From contig JAAUZC010000048.1 of assembly GCA_014804795.1 (NCBI GenBank), forward strand, positions 1 to 64,000: 64,000 nt of DNA, written 5' to 3'. Numbering within the stretch: the first letter of the stretch is position 1; every line of letters begins with the position of its first letter. This document shows, piece after piece, positions 15,625 to 25,492 of the stretch. The translations under genes and the position numbers were made by a program. The DNA comes from Lachnospiraceae bacterium. Its GTDB lineage: Bacteria > Bacillota > Clostridia > Lachnospirales > Lachnospiraceae. Under the pieces are notes generated by a model. The model did not search any database. It was not told the origin of the DNA and saw only the letters and a program-made list of their open reading frames with translations.

Positions 15625-18600
15625 TTATTCAGGAATCACCAGAACCTGCCCTGCATAAATCTGCTCCGGCTTTTTAATCTTATCCCTGTTTGCATCATAT
15701 ATCTTTTTCCAGTTTTTTCCTTTACTGTATGCTTTTTGGGAAATGGTCCATAAGGTATCACCCTTTTTCACTATGTAGTGACCACCCTTCACATCGGATG
15801 TATCCGGACTTGTGATGATGCTTCCATCTCCCTTGGACAGATAAATAGTAAGCACCTGACCAACATAGATTTTATTGGGGTCTCTGATGATCGACATATT
15901 ATCCGCATAAATCTTCTGCCAGTATGTACCGGAACCATAAAATTTCTTTGCAATCTTCCAAAGTGTATCACCGGATACTACCGTATAAAAAACAGTCTCG
16001 ACCGTACTTTCTTCTTCCGGGTTGACTATTGTATCACCTGTGTTGCTGCTTATGCCATTCCCGCCACTGGTTTTGTTTCCGCTTCCTGAATTCTGATTGC
16101 TTCCATTTCCCGGATTGCTGCTATTTCCACTTCCTGAATTATTCTCGCTACCGCCGCTGTTGTTCTGTGAGGAATCTATTCTGAAATTTTGCGCTGTACG
16201 CTTCAGCTCTTTGCTTTTATCGCCGTTTACGCGGAATTCCATCGCAAGCGTATTCATGCCGCTTTGATTCGCCTTACTCTCAAATGTCTGGGAGCGGATG
16301 GTAATTCTCGTACTGCCGCTTTCTTTTGTATAATCTACGCCATCCACAAGCCTTTCACCGTTCAGCCAGAGATCGATAAATTCCCGGAACTCACCCGCGG
16401 AGACAAAAAGCTGGTCGCCACTTTGCTTCAAGAGAAACACATTGGAACCGTCCTCCGCCCTTTCACCGACGGGCACGATCAGCTCATAACCTTTATCCGA
16501 CGCATTGTAAACATCACTATCCGTATTTTCTTTAACAATTACAGTAATATTCGCGTAAGAAGGCTCGTATTCCGGGTTACTGTAAGATGCTTTCACCGTG
16601 ATGGGAAATTCACCGGCCTCTAAAGGTACGCCATAAATTTCACCGGTCGCCGGATAGATTTCCAGCCCTCTCGGCAGCTCACCTGCTTCAAGGGAAAAAG
16701 TAACCTTATTTTCCTCATCCGCATTGTCTGTCCTGACGGTATAGGAGTAGGGCACATATTTCACCCTGACCACATCCTCCATATTCAGTTCTGTCGTGGT
16801 CGTAATAATCCTTGGATTATTATGCCGCGTCACTACAACGCTACTGCTCAGTTTCTGTGGCAGCTCCGTAATCTCTGTGCCGTCAGGTAGACGCCAGACC
16901 ATGCCTTCTACGGATGGAAGTACAACGGACTGTGTCAGATTGATTGGAGCATTGATTGTATTCAATTTATTACAACCCGAAAGCATACTCTCCGCGTTTC
17001 CCACACTGCTCATATCGAATTTGCTTAAATCCAAACTTGTCAGACTGCTACATCCATCAAACATATCGAACATGTCTGATACGTTTCTGGTATCGAAGTT
17101 GCTTATATCCAAACTCACTAGACTGCTGCAACCAGAAAACATAGCATTCATATACATCACGTTTCCGGTATCGAAGCTGCTTAAGTCCAAACTTGTCAGA
17201 CTGGTGCAACTAGAAAACATACCATTCATATTCATCACGTTTCCAGTATCAAAACTACTTAAATCCAAACTTGCCAGACTGATGCAACTAGAAAACATCC
17301 GCCCCATATTCGTCACATTTCCGGTGTCAAAGCCGCTCAAGTCCAAACTCGCAAGGCTACTGCAATCGACAAACATCCACATCATATTTGTCACTCTTCC
17401 GGTATCAAAACTGCTTACGTCCAAACTTACCAGACCGCTACAACCAGAAAACATACCCTCCATGTCTGTCACGTTTCTGGTATCAAAGTTGCTTATGTCC
17501 AAACTCGCCAGATTGCTGCAGCCATTAAACATATAATTCATTTCTATCACATTTCCAGTATTAAAGCTGCTTACGTCCAAACTCACCAAACTGTTGCAAC
17601 CCGAAAACATACTCCACATAAACTTCACGTTTCCGGTATTGAAGCTGCTCAAGTCCAAATTTGCAAGGCTGCTACAACCATCAAACATAACCGCCATATG
17701 CCCCACACTTCCGGTATCAAAGCTACTTAAATCCAAACTTGTCAGACTGCTGCAGTATTCAAACATACCTGACATATCTGTTACGTTTCCGGTATCCACG
17801 CCGCTTAAATCCACTCTCGTTAAATTGCTGCAATCCCGGAACATCCACTGCATGTTCGTCACGTTTCTGGTATTCAGGCTGCTTAAATCCACACTCTCCA
17901 AACTGCTGCAGCCCCAAAACATCCTATTCATATCCGTCACGTTTCCGGTATTCAGGCCGCTTAAATCTGCACTAGTCAAACTGCTGCAGCCGGAAAACAT
18001 TTCCGACATATCCGTCACGTTTCCGGTATCCAAACTGCTTAAATCCACACTCGTCAAATTGCTACAACCCAAAAACATGTCCGACATATCCGTTACGTTT
18101 TCGGTATCCAGGCCGCTTAAGTCCACACTCTCCAAAGCTTTGCAATTATAAAACATATAGACAGTACTTGTCAGCCCCGTTACATTTACTTCAGCCGAAA
18201 TAACAGATTCCTTGTAATCTGCCCATAAAGAAGAACTGAAGTCTCCACTGCCGTTTACCGTCAGTTTTCCATCAGCATCAAGCGTCCATGCAATACTTCC
18301 GTCCGTACCACTTGCAATAATATCATCCGCATAAAGTATCGCCTCACCTTCCGTCTCTTCCTGCAATGCCTCCTGATTCTCCGGAACATCCACTGCTTCC
18401 TGCTCCTGTCCTTCTTCTGAATCTTCTATACTTTCTTCCTGTTCTTTTCCCTCGGCAACAGACTCAGACGCTTCCGACACCTCTGCGGTTTCCGAGTCTC
18501 CCTCCTCCGGGGCATCCTCCCCTGCTTCCGAATCCTCTTCCTCAGCGATATCCTCCTCTGTTTTCGTCTCCGTAAGTTCCACTTCCGAATCCTCTGATAC

Positions 18601-18741
18601 TGCCACTTCAGTTTCTTCACTCTCCGCCGCTTCTGATACATCTGAAATTTCTGAAGCAAGCACCACGTCAGTCGGCCACGGCATAACCGACATCATGAGC
18701 ATCGCCGCTAAAGAAAACGACAGCCATTTCTTAAATTTCAT
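15625..18741 (-). CDS. BspA-type (DUF285) repeat surface protein with two LysM domains
   Basis: 1038 residues, secreted. Signal peptide residues 1-30 (WLSFSLAAMLMMSVMPW, cut near VLASE), an acidic Glu/Ser-rich segment to about 135, then about 15 tandem 26-residue repeats of the type MFSGCSSLTSLDLSSFDTGN (about 195-590), the leucine-rich repeat of BspA/DUF285 proteins. A He_PIG-like Ig fold follows (YSYTVRTDN to ITVIVKEN), then a conserved domain containing FREFIDLWLNGERLVDGVDY, a Ser/Gly/Asn-rich linker, and two C-terminal LysM domains (YTVVSGDTLWKIAKKFYG and YIVKKGDTLWTISQKAYS) that bind peptidoglycan. A wall-bound adhesin or pilus-associated surface protein is likely. It is a close tandem paralogue of the next gene upstream. 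Confidence 0.9.
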   Translation of the reverse strand: MKFKKWLSFSLAAMLMMSVMPWPTDVVLASEISDVSEAAESEETEVAVSEDSEVELTETKTEEDIAEEEDSEAGEDAPEEGDSETAEVSEASESVAEGKEQEESIEDSEEGQEQEAVDVPENQEALQEETEGEAILYADDIIASGTDGSIAWTLDADGKLTVNGSGDFSSSLWADYKESVISAEVNVTGLTSTVYMFYNCKALESVDLSGLDTENVTDMSDMFLGCSNLTSVDLSSLDTGNVTDMSEMFSGCSSLTSADLSGLNTGNVTDMNRMFWGCSSLESVDLSSLNTRNVTNMQWMFRDCSNLTRVDLSGVDTGNVTDMSGMFEYCSSLTSLDLSSFDTGSVGHMAVMFDGCSSLANLDLSSFNTGNVKFMWSMFSGCNSLVSLDVSSFNTGNVIEMNYMFNGCSNLASLDISNFDTRNVTDMEGMFSGCSGLVSLDVSSFDTGRVTNMMWMFVDCSSLASLDLSGFDTGNVTNMGRMFSSCISLASLDLSSFDTGNVMNMNGMFSSCTSLTSLDLSSFDTGNVMYMNAMFSGCSSLVSLDISNFDTRNVSDMFDMFDGCSSLTSLDLSKFDMSSVGNAESMLSGCNKLNTINAPINLTQSVVLPSVEGMVWRLPDGTEITELPQKLSSSVVVTRHNNPRIITTTTELNMEDVVRVKYVPYSYTVRTDNADEENKVTFSLEAGELPRGLEIYPATGEIYGVPLEAGEFPITVKASYSNPEYEPSYANITVIVKENTDSDVYNASDKGYELIVPVGERAEDGSNVFLLKQSGDQLFVSAGEFREFIDLWLNGERLVDGVDYTKESGSTRITIRSQTFESKANQSGMNTLAMEFRVNGDKSKELKRTAQNFRIDSSQNNSGGSENNSGSGNSSNPGNGSNQNSGSGNKTSGGNGISSNTGDTIVNPEEESTVETVFYTVVSGDTLWKIAKKFYGSGTYWQKIYADNMSIIRDPNKIYVGQVLTIYLSKGDGSIITSPDTSDVKGGHYIVKKGDTLWTISQKAYSKGKNWKKIYDANRDKIKKPEQIYAGQVLVIPE

Positions 18742-18807
18742 TTTGATCTCCCTTCCCGTTGCTTATTATCATTCTGTATATACTCTTTTCATAATCAGAA
18801 TTTCAAA

Positions 18808-21774
18808 TCAATTCTCCGGGATTACCAGAATCTGTCCTGCATAAATCTGCTCCGGTTTTTTTATCTTGTCCCTGTTTGCATCATATACCTTTTTCCAGTT
18901 TTTCCCATTACCGTATACTTTTTTGGAAATAGTCCACAATGTATCACCTTTTTTCACTATGTAATAACCACTCTCCACATCAACCGCATCCGGACTTGTA
19001 ATGATGCTTCCATCTCCCTTGGACAGATAAATAGTAAGCACCTGACCAACATAGATTTTATTGGGGTCTCTGATGATCGACATATTGTCCATATATATTT
19101 TTTGCCAGAAAGAACCATCACCGTAAAATTTCTTTGCAATCTTCCAAAGAGTATCACCGGATACTACCGTATATATAACAGTTTCGGCCGTACTTTCTTC
19201 TTCCTGATCAACAACAGCACTGGGTATATCATTTCTATTCCCGCTTCCTGAATTCTGACTGTTTCCACTTTCCGAATTGCTGCCGTTTCCATTTCCTGAA
19301 TTATGCCCGCCATTGCTGCTGTTGTTCTGTGAGGAATCTATTCTGAAATTTTGCGCTGTACGCTTCAGCTCTTTGCTCTTATCGCCGCCCACGCGGAATT
19401 CCATCGCAAGCGTGTTTATTCCGTTTTGATTTGCCTTATTCGCAAATGTCTGGGAGCGGATGGTGATTCTCGTACTGCCGCTTTCTTTTGTATAATCCAC
19501 GCCATCCACAAGCCTTTCGCCGTTCAGCCAGAGATCGATAAATTCCCGGAACTCACCTGCGGAGACAAAAAGCTGGTCGCCTTTTTGCTTCAAAAGAAAC
19601 ACATTGGAACCGTCCTCCGCCCTTTCACCGACGGGCACGATCAGCTCATAACCTTTATCCGACGCGTTGTAAACGTCGCTGTCCGTATTATCTTTTACAA
19701 TTACAGTAATGTTTGCGTAAGAAGGTTCGTAATCCGGGTTACTGTAAGATGCTTTCACCGTGATGGGAAATTCACCGGCCTCTAAAGGTACGCCATAAAT
19801 TTCGCCGGTCGCCGGATAGATCTCCAGCCCTCTCGGCAGCTCTCCTGCTTCAAGAGAAAAGGTGACCTTATTCTCCTCATCCGCATTATCTGTCCTGACA
19901 GTATAGGAGTAGGGCACATATTTCACCCTGACCACATCCTCCATATTCAGTTCTGTTGTGGTTGTAATGATCTTTGGATTATTATGTCGCGTTACTATAA
20001 CACTGCTACTCAGATTCTGTGGCAGCTCCGTAATCTCTGTACCGTCAGGAAGCCGCCAGACTGTACCGGCTACAACCGGAGTCTCAACAGATTGGGTCAG
20101 GTTGAGAGGAGCGTTGATTGTGGTCAATTCATTACAGCCAAAGAGCATATCCTCCGTATTTCCCACACTGCGCATATCGAATTTACTTAAATCCAAACTT
20201 GTGATACTGATACAGTATCCAAACATACTCGCCATATTCGTCACATTTCTAGTATCGAAGCTACTTAAGTCCAAACTTGCAAGATTGATGCAATCAAAAA
20301 ACATACCACACATGTCCGTCACATTTTCGGTATCAAAGCTGCTCAGATCCAAACTCGCCAAACTGCTACAAACAAAAAACATATACCACATATCCGTCAC
20401 GTTTCCAGTATCAAAGCCTCTTAAGTCCAAACTTGTAAGACTGCTACAGTGAGAAAACATACCCGACATATCCGTCACGTTTCCGGTATTGAAGCCGCTT
20501 AAGTCCAAATTTGCAAGACTACTGCAACCAGAAAACATATCGCTCATAGCTGTCACGTTTCCGGTATTAAAACTGCTTAAATCCAAACTCGTAAGACTAC
20601 TGCAATCCAAAAACATATCGCCCATATCTGTCACGTTTCCGGTATCAAAACTGCTTAAGTCCAAACTTGTAAGACTGCCGCAACCCATAAACATACATGA
20701 CATATTTGTCACGTTTCTGGTGTCGAAGCTGCTTAAGTCTAAACTTACTAGACTATTGCAATCTCCAAACATATCAGACATATCAGTCACGTTTCCGGTA
20801 TCAAAACCCCTTAAGTCCAAACTTGCCAGATTGCTGCAACCATGAAACATAACAGACATATCGGTCACGTTTCCAGTATCAAAACCCCTTAAGTCCAAAC
20901 TTGTAAGACTGCTACAACTAGAAAACATCCAGTGCATATCGGTCACGTTTCCGGTATTGAAGCTGCTTAAATCCAAACTTTCAAGACTACTGCAACCAGA
21001 AAACATTAGGCTCATATCTGTCACATTTCTAGTATCAAATCTACTTAAATCCAAACTTTCAAGACTGCTGCAACCAGAAAACATCCAACTCATATCCGTC
21101 ACGTTTTCGGTATTTAGACCACTTAAATCCACACTCACCAGACTGGTACATTCATAAAACATCTCATAAGTACTTGCCATCCCCGTTACATTCACTTCAG
21201 CCGATATAACAGATTCCTTGTAATCTGCCCACAAAGAAGAACTGAAATCTCCACTACCGCTTACCGTCAGTTTTCCATCGGTATCAATCGTCCATGTAAT
21301 ACCTCCATCTGTACCGCTTGCAATAATATCACCTGCATAGGGCATCACCTCATCTTCCGGCACTTCCTGCAACGCTTCCTGATTCCCCGATACATCCGCC
21401 GCTTCCAGTTCCTGTACTACTTCTATATCTTCAATATCTTCTATACTTTCTTCCTGTTCTTCTCCCTCAGCAACGGACTCGGCCACTTCCGGCACTTCCG
21501 CTTCTTCCGAATCCCCTTCCTTCTGGACGTCCTCCCCTGCTTCCGAATCCTCTTTCTCAGCGGTATCCTCCTCTGTTTCTGTCTCTGTCAGTCCCGTCTT
21601 CAAATCCTCTGATGTTGCCGTTTCAGTTTCTTCATTCTCCGCCGCTTCCGATACATCCGAAATTTCCGAAGCAAGCACCACATCCGTCGACCAAGACACA
21701 ACCGACGTCATGAGCATTGCCGCCAAAGACAACGACAGCCATTTCTTTAATTTCTTTCTGATCCTAACTTTCAT
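18808..21774 (-). CDS. BspA-type (DUF285) repeat surface protein with two LysM domains, paralogue 2
   Basis: 988 residues from the ATG behind GAGGAGGAG (longer frames to 21912 run into the kinase gene). Same layout as its neighbour: signal peptide (KKWLSLSLAAMLMTSVV), acidic linker, about 13 repeats of 26 residues, He_PIG-like fold, the FREFIDLWLNGERLVDG domain, low-complexity linker and two LysM domains. The part after the repeats is almost identical to the first paralogue at both protein and DNA level, while the repeats and acidic linkers differ, with two fewer repeats here. It begins 57 bases after the kinase gene with no terminator between, so it is probably expressed with the Tad block. 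Confidence 0.9.
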   Translation of the reverse strand: MKVRIRKKLKKWLSLSLAAMLMTSVVSWSTDVVLASEISDVSEAAENEETETATSEDLKTGLTETETEEDTAEKEDSEAGEDVQKEGDSEEAEVPEVAESVAEGEEQEESIEDIEDIEVVQELEAADVSGNQEALQEVPEDEVMPYAGDIIASGTDGGITWTIDTDGKLTVSGSGDFSSSLWADYKESVISAEVNVTGMASTYEMFYECTSLVSVDLSGLNTENVTDMSWMFSGCSSLESLDLSRFDTRNVTDMSLMFSGCSSLESLDLSSFNTGNVTDMHWMFSSCSSLTSLDLRGFDTGNVTDMSVMFHGCSNLASLDLRGFDTGNVTDMSDMFGDCNSLVSLDLSSFDTRNVTNMSCMFMGCGSLTSLDLSSFDTGNVTDMGDMFLDCSSLTSLDLSSFNTGNVTAMSDMFSGCSSLANLDLSGFNTGNVTDMSGMFSHCSSLTSLDLRGFDTGNVTDMWYMFFVCSSLASLDLSSFDTENVTDMCGMFFDCINLASLDLSSFDTRNVTNMASMFGYCISITSLDLSKFDMRSVGNTEDMLFGCNELTTINAPLNLTQSVETPVVAGTVWRLPDGTEITELPQNLSSSVIVTRHNNPKIITTTTELNMEDVVRVKYVPYSYTVRTDNADEENKVTFSLEAGELPRGLEIYPATGEIYGVPLEAGEFPITVKASYSNPDYEPSYANITVIVKDNTDSDVYNASDKGYELIVPVGERAEDGSNVFLLKQKGDQLFVSAGEFREFIDLWLNGERLVDGVDYTKESGSTRITIRSQTFANKANQNGINTLAMEFRVGGDKSKELKRTAQNFRIDSSQNNSSNGGHNSGNGNGSNSESGNSQNSGSGNRNDIPSAVVDQEEESTAETVIYTVVSGDTLWKIAKKFYGDGSFWQKIYMDNMSIIRDPNKIYVGQVLTIYLSKGDGSIITSPDAVDVESGYYIVKKGDTLWTISKKVYGNGKNWKKVYDANRDKIKKPEQIYAGQILVIPEN

Positions 21775-21830
21775 TTTAATTCTCCTCCTCGCCCAATCTG
21801 AACAAAACGCAAATATATGTAAAATCACTT

Positions 21831-24743
21831 TCACCCATTTGGAGCATTTTCTTTTTCCGATAAGTAAGTTTCTCCCATCTCCACAAGCTCCGAGAGCGTA
21901 TAGACAGGGCACTGCCGCAGATTCCCCGATTGATAATCAAACACCAGTGTATCTCCGCATATATCGCTGAGTCTTGGCAGATATGCCAGTTTCTCCAAAT
22001 TTTGATTCAGCAGGATACCGTAGCGTTCCCCGTCTGTGTTGATATATTCCGTGATAATATATTCCCCGGTCTCCGTGACATAGGTGAGATAGTCTTCCTC
22101 TTCCAACAGTGCTATCAGGCGGCCCGAATCTACGTCATACACCTCTGGAGCGCTGTGAAGCGGCGATACGATCCGGTATTTGCTCACATAAAACTCTTCC
22201 TGCAAATCTTTTTCTGGTTTCTCCCCTTTCTCTTCCTTTATCAGAGAACCATCTTTTGCGCTGTAACACCGTATCGTGCCGTCATACCAGATCACTTCCA
22301 GCCATGAATTTTCCCCATCTCTTCTAAACTGCTGGTCATATATATTCCTCGCGTCCGGCATTTCTGTCTCCGCGATCAGTTCCCCCGCTTTATCATAAAT
22401 GCGAAACCCTTTGTAATCGAACAGCATGGCGTGCTCTCCGTCCGCACTCAGTCTGGCTTCTTCATGCCCATAGCGGGCATCATAAGAGAAAATCTGTTCT
22501 TCTTTATGGTTTTCCAGCTTTAGCACTCTCAGTTCCGGTTCATTCCGATTTCCGATTAGTGCATGACTTTCCGTGAGGATTACAAAATCACTGTTCTCCT
22601 CACAGCTTTCTTCAGACACCGGATTTGCACCGCTGTCGAAAAAGCAGAAACGCTGATCATCCGTCACCGTCAGCACATATTCGCTTTCGGCTGAAAACGC
22701 GGTAATATTCGCTCCGTTTACATAAGCAAGCTCCCTCTCTTCCATCGTCTCCGGATCCAGACTGATCAGCAGATTTCCGTTTGCAAGACAGACTTTTTCT
22801 TCGTCCGCCTGAAGCAGCAGAGGATCCTGCGAACTGAAACTTCCCATCAGAACAGCTTCCTCCGTATCAATCAAGCCAAATACGGCTTCCCTGTCGTTTT
22901 CCGCTGTAAACGCGAAATACCTTCCATGAAACCCTCCCGCAAAATGCCGGTAATCTGAGCTGTCATACAAAATGATGCCATTCTCCGGATCATTCAGGCC
23001 AAAAACAGTGACACTGCCGTCAGAAAAACTTGCTGCCAAAAGTGTCCCATCTATATTTAATGTAAAAATATCATTCTGCGGATCCGCAAAAATATCGTTT
23101 GCGGCCACCGACATACGGCGTCCTTCAAAAGATATTTCTCCTATCCTGCTTCCATCAGATACCCGATACAACAGAGCATGGTCATCATCCCTGTTTACTG
23201 CTGCCACAATACTTTTATCACCCGAAACCGTCAACGTTGTCGCCGCATCGCCGGTCCATAAAACTTTCTGATTTTCCAGATCATAGGCCGTTATCCCTTC
23301 TGCCCCGGCATAAATAATATGGGATTCGTCCGTAAAGATCAGGTCTGACAATGCTGAGTTCTGTATCGGAAGCACAACCTCTTTGCTCTGATCTTCCATC
23401 TCAAAGACCGCTGCCTCATATGCATATACCGCTGCAAATCTGGTACCTTCCGGCGATACCGCAAGACAAAAGGGAGCAGACGGCAATTCCAGTGTATCTA
23501 AAGCTTTAAATCCATCTGACAGATCATAAACTCCCAACGCATCCGTCAACGCCTTCTGCGCCTGCGGAGTGACAGACGCCTCCAAAATGATTTTCCCATT
23601 CGGGATAGCTCTCATGGCCAGATCAATGGCCGCAGGCACATCCCCCTCACTCAGGGCATTGGCCGAATACTCAGAAAGCGTCAATGCTTCCTGCCGATTC
23701 TCTAACTGTTTCAACCCCACAAAACAGCCTCCGCCGCCTGCAAGAAATAAACCGGATATTACTGCCGCACAGGCTATGATCCGCTTTTTACGCCGGATCA
23801 CCCTCCCGTCCTTTTTATGTAACTGCAAGAAATCTTCCAGCATTTCCTGCGCTGTCTGATAACGCATGGACGGCTCCGGCTCCATCGCCTTCTGTATGAT
23901 CTTCGCCACCGCCGGGCTGCACACTTCCTGGCCTAATGGTACGACTTCCCGTGCATCCTGCGCCGGTCTACTGCCGGAAAGCAGGTGATAAAGTGTTGCG
24001 CCGAGGCTGTAAATATCCGAGCGCACATCCAGCAAAAGTCCCCTGCCGCTGCCGGAGGTTTTGCCGGAATAAAGATTTCTGCTTATTTTTTCGTCATCTG
24101 TTTCCGTTTTTTCCGGATCATCCACCTCGGTGGTTTCTCCGCTTTCCGCTTTACCTGTGGTCAAAATCTGTTCGACTGCGGCGGCCTTCCCTTCTTTTAA
24201 GTATTCCGCGCCATAATGCTCCGGTGAGGCATAGCCGCGGCTGAAGCCCACTTTTACTGCGCCGTCCTCCCCCAACGCAAGAGCGATATTATAATCGATC
24301 AGGCATATATCTCCACCGGGACGCAGCATAATATTAGCCGGTTTGATATCTCCATGCAAAATTCCGTGAGGCGGTCTGCTATGCAGATATACAAGCGCTC
24401 TGAGCAGCTGACATGCCCATTTAACAATCTCAGCCTGTGATATTTTTTGTCCTCTTGCCAACAGCTTGTCCAGACTTTCCCCGTCTATATAATCCATAAC
24501 GGTATATACAATACCGTCTTCCTGCACAAAGTCATAAACCTGCGGGATATAAGTGTGGGATAAATCTTTCAGCATATCCACTTCCCTGCGCAGCATCTCA
24601 GGTTTTGTGCTCAATCTGCGTTTATCCGCTTTCAGCACGATCTGCTTTTCCAGACGCTGATGTTTGCCTAAATAGACTGTTCCGCCGCCGCCCGCTCCAA
24701 TTTTGTGATCTATTTCATAAATGCCTGCAATGACCTTGGACAT
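21831..24743 (-). CDS. Membrane Ser/Thr protein kinase with extracytoplasmic beta-propeller
   Basis: 970 residues. A Hanks-type kinase occupies 1-310: glycine loop IGAGGGGTVYLG (15-26), lysine K38, E54, catalytic D132 in ILHGDIKPAN, metal-binding D150 in LIDYN (DFG changed to DYN), and APE-like SPEHYG. An acidic 50-residue insert (183-233) splits the activation segment from RSDIYSLGATLYHLLSG. One transmembrane helix (321-344) leads to about 620 residues of WD/PQQ-like propeller strands outside the cell. PASTA repeats are absent. The kinase sits with a PP2C phosphatase and an FHA protein in a Tad pilus block, the same trio that controls type VI secretion by threonine phosphorylation; here it probably senses an external signal and controls pilus assembly. 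Confidence 0.9.
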   Translation of the reverse strand: MSKVIAGIYEIDHKIGAGGGGTVYLGKHQRLEKQIVLKADKRRLSTKPEMLRREVDMLKDLSHTYIPQVYDFVQEDGIVYTVMDYIDGESLDKLLARGQKISQAEIVKWACQLLRALVYLHSRPPHGILHGDIKPANIMLRPGGDICLIDYNIALALGEDGAVKVGFSRGYASPEHYGAEYLKEGKAAAVEQILTTGKAESGETTEVDDPEKTETDDEKISRNLYSGKTSGSGRGLLLDVRSDIYSLGATLYHLLSGSRPAQDAREVVPLGQEVCSPAVAKIIQKAMEPEPSMRYQTAQEMLEDFLQLHKKDGRVIRRKKRIIACAAVISGLFLAGGGGCFVGLKQLENRQEALTLSEYSANALSEGDVPAAIDLAMRAIPNGKIILEASVTPQAQKALTDALGVYDLSDGFKALDTLELPSAPFCLAVSPEGTRFAAVYAYEAAVFEMEDQSKEVVLPIQNSALSDLIFTDESHIIYAGAEGITAYDLENQKVLWTGDAATTLTVSGDKSIVAAVNRDDDHALLYRVSDGSRIGEISFEGRRMSVAANDIFADPQNDIFTLNIDGTLLAASFSDGSVTVFGLNDPENGIILYDSSDYRHFAGGFHGRYFAFTAENDREAVFGLIDTEEAVLMGSFSSQDPLLLQADEEKVCLANGNLLISLDPETMEERELAYVNGANITAFSAESEYVLTVTDDQRFCFFDSGANPVSEESCEENSDFVILTESHALIGNRNEPELRVLKLENHKEEQIFSYDARYGHEEARLSADGEHAMLFDYKGFRIYDKAGELIAETEMPDARNIYDQQFRRDGENSWLEVIWYDGTIRCYSAKDGSLIKEEKGEKPEKDLQEEFYVSKYRIVSPLHSAPEVYDVDSGRLIALLEEEDYLTYVTETGEYIITEYINTDGERYGILLNQNLEKLAYLPRLSDICGDTLVFDYQSGNLRQCPVYTLSELVEMGETYLSEKENAPNG

Positions 24744-24771
24744 CTTGATTCTCCTGTAGCCTTTCTAAAAT

Positions 24772-24930
24772 TTACAACTCCTGTTTTCCGTATTCCTTTT
24801 CCAACTGTTCCTTTAGTTTCCGCCCGGTTATGGAAAACACTGTTATACACAATAGTGCCAATATTCCGGACAAAACCATTGCCGATATTCCTCCATATAA
24901 AATCAATTCACTGACTGACAGACCGCCCAT
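24772..24930 (-). CDS. Small single-pass membrane protein
   Basis: 52 residues from the ATG behind GAGAGGAAAC, beginning MGGLSVSELILYGGISAM. One transmembrane helix (about residues 8-32) and a basic/acidic cytoplasmic tail (TGRKLKEQLEKEYGKQEL). It lies between the PP2C and kinase genes on the same strand, 28 bases before the kinase start. Its 5' end faces the oppositely directed A24_N gene. Longer frames to 25029 overlap that promoter and are unlikely. The short size and position suggest an accessory subunit of the kinase or pilus; no family is recognised. Confidence 0.65.
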   Translation of the reverse strand: MGGLSVSELILYGGISAMVLSGILALLCITVFSITGRKLKEQLEKEYGKQEL

Positions 24931-24955
24931 CTTGTTTCCTCTCGCTCTCTTTATT

Positions 24956-24984
24956 TTTACAATCCTGTTTCTCTGTGTTATAAT
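24956..24984 (+). promoter_or_regulatory. Promoter of the split prepilin peptidase N-domain gene
   Basis: TTTACA (24956-24961), 17-bp spacer, perfect TATAAT (24979-24984), ending 31 bases before the start. It gives this plus-strand gene transcription independent of, and antisense to, the Tad block. Confidence 0.7.
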
Positions 24985-25015
24985 GAAATCACTTTTACAA
25001 AAGGAGTATTTTTCT

Positions 25016-25492
25016 ATGTCTGGACACATTATTCATGCCGCAATTTTCTTGGCCTTTTATATCATCGGCGCATTTTCCACCACCGATATTTTGAGACTGT
25101 TAAAAGGAACCACTGTTTCTGTTTCCTGTCCGGATTGTTTCTGCCCTGTCTGCAAAAACAGACTTCCCCTGCATGACCAGATTCCTGTTTTTTCCTATTT
25201 TATCAACCGCGGGGCATGCCGTTTCTGCGGTTCAAAAATTCCGATTTCCGAATTGTTTTCAGAACTTTTTGTATTTTTTGCCCTCTCCGTCATCTCTGTT
25301 CTTTCCAGATTCTCCTACGCCGGATTTTTTGCCTGTTTCCTCTTCTATCAGTTGATAAAATTTATATATCTTATAAGAACAGGCCCCAGAAAAGACCATT
25401 TTGGCAAAAATCTGCTGTCTTCTCTGCTTCACAATATCATGCTGTTTGGATTACTTTTTTTCCTGTTTTTTCTGGAACATCTCATTTCCTGA
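25016..25492 (+). CDS. Stand-alone prepilin peptidase N-terminal (A24_N) domain protein
   Basis: 158 residues, start behind AAAGGAG. Two CxxC pairs, C43/C46 in CPVCKNRLPLHDQIPVFSYF and C68/C71 in GACRFCGSKIPISEL, match the zinc-binding N-terminal domain of bifunctional prepilin peptidases (the part linked to N-methylation). Hydrophobic helices flank it (5-25, about 85-110 and 135-155). The aspartyl protease half is missing; it is encoded 3.6 kb away on the opposite strand as a protein that itself lacks this N-domain. So the enzyme is split into two genes, with this half divergent inside the block. Its stop overlaps the end of the PP2C gene by 11 bases. Confidence 0.75.
   Translation: MSGHIIHAAIFLAFYIIGAFSTTDILRLLKGTTVSVSCPDCFCPVCKNRLPLHDQIPVFSYFINRGACRFCGSKIPISELFSELFVFFALSVISVLSRFSYAGFFACFLFYQLIKFIYLIRTGPRKDHFGKNLLSSLLHNIMLFGLLFFLFFLEHLIS

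Noticed and set aside
16900-21150. Regular 78-bp repetition looking like an array
   Set aside because: It is the coding repeat of DUF285 units in open frames, with variable sequence and no spacer pattern, so not CRISPR.
16796-21157. Plus-strand frames with repeated KLLKSKLVRLLQ-like sequence opposite the BspA genes
   Set aside because: They are antisense shadows of the 78-bp BspA repeats, lack ribosome sites and have no independent composition.
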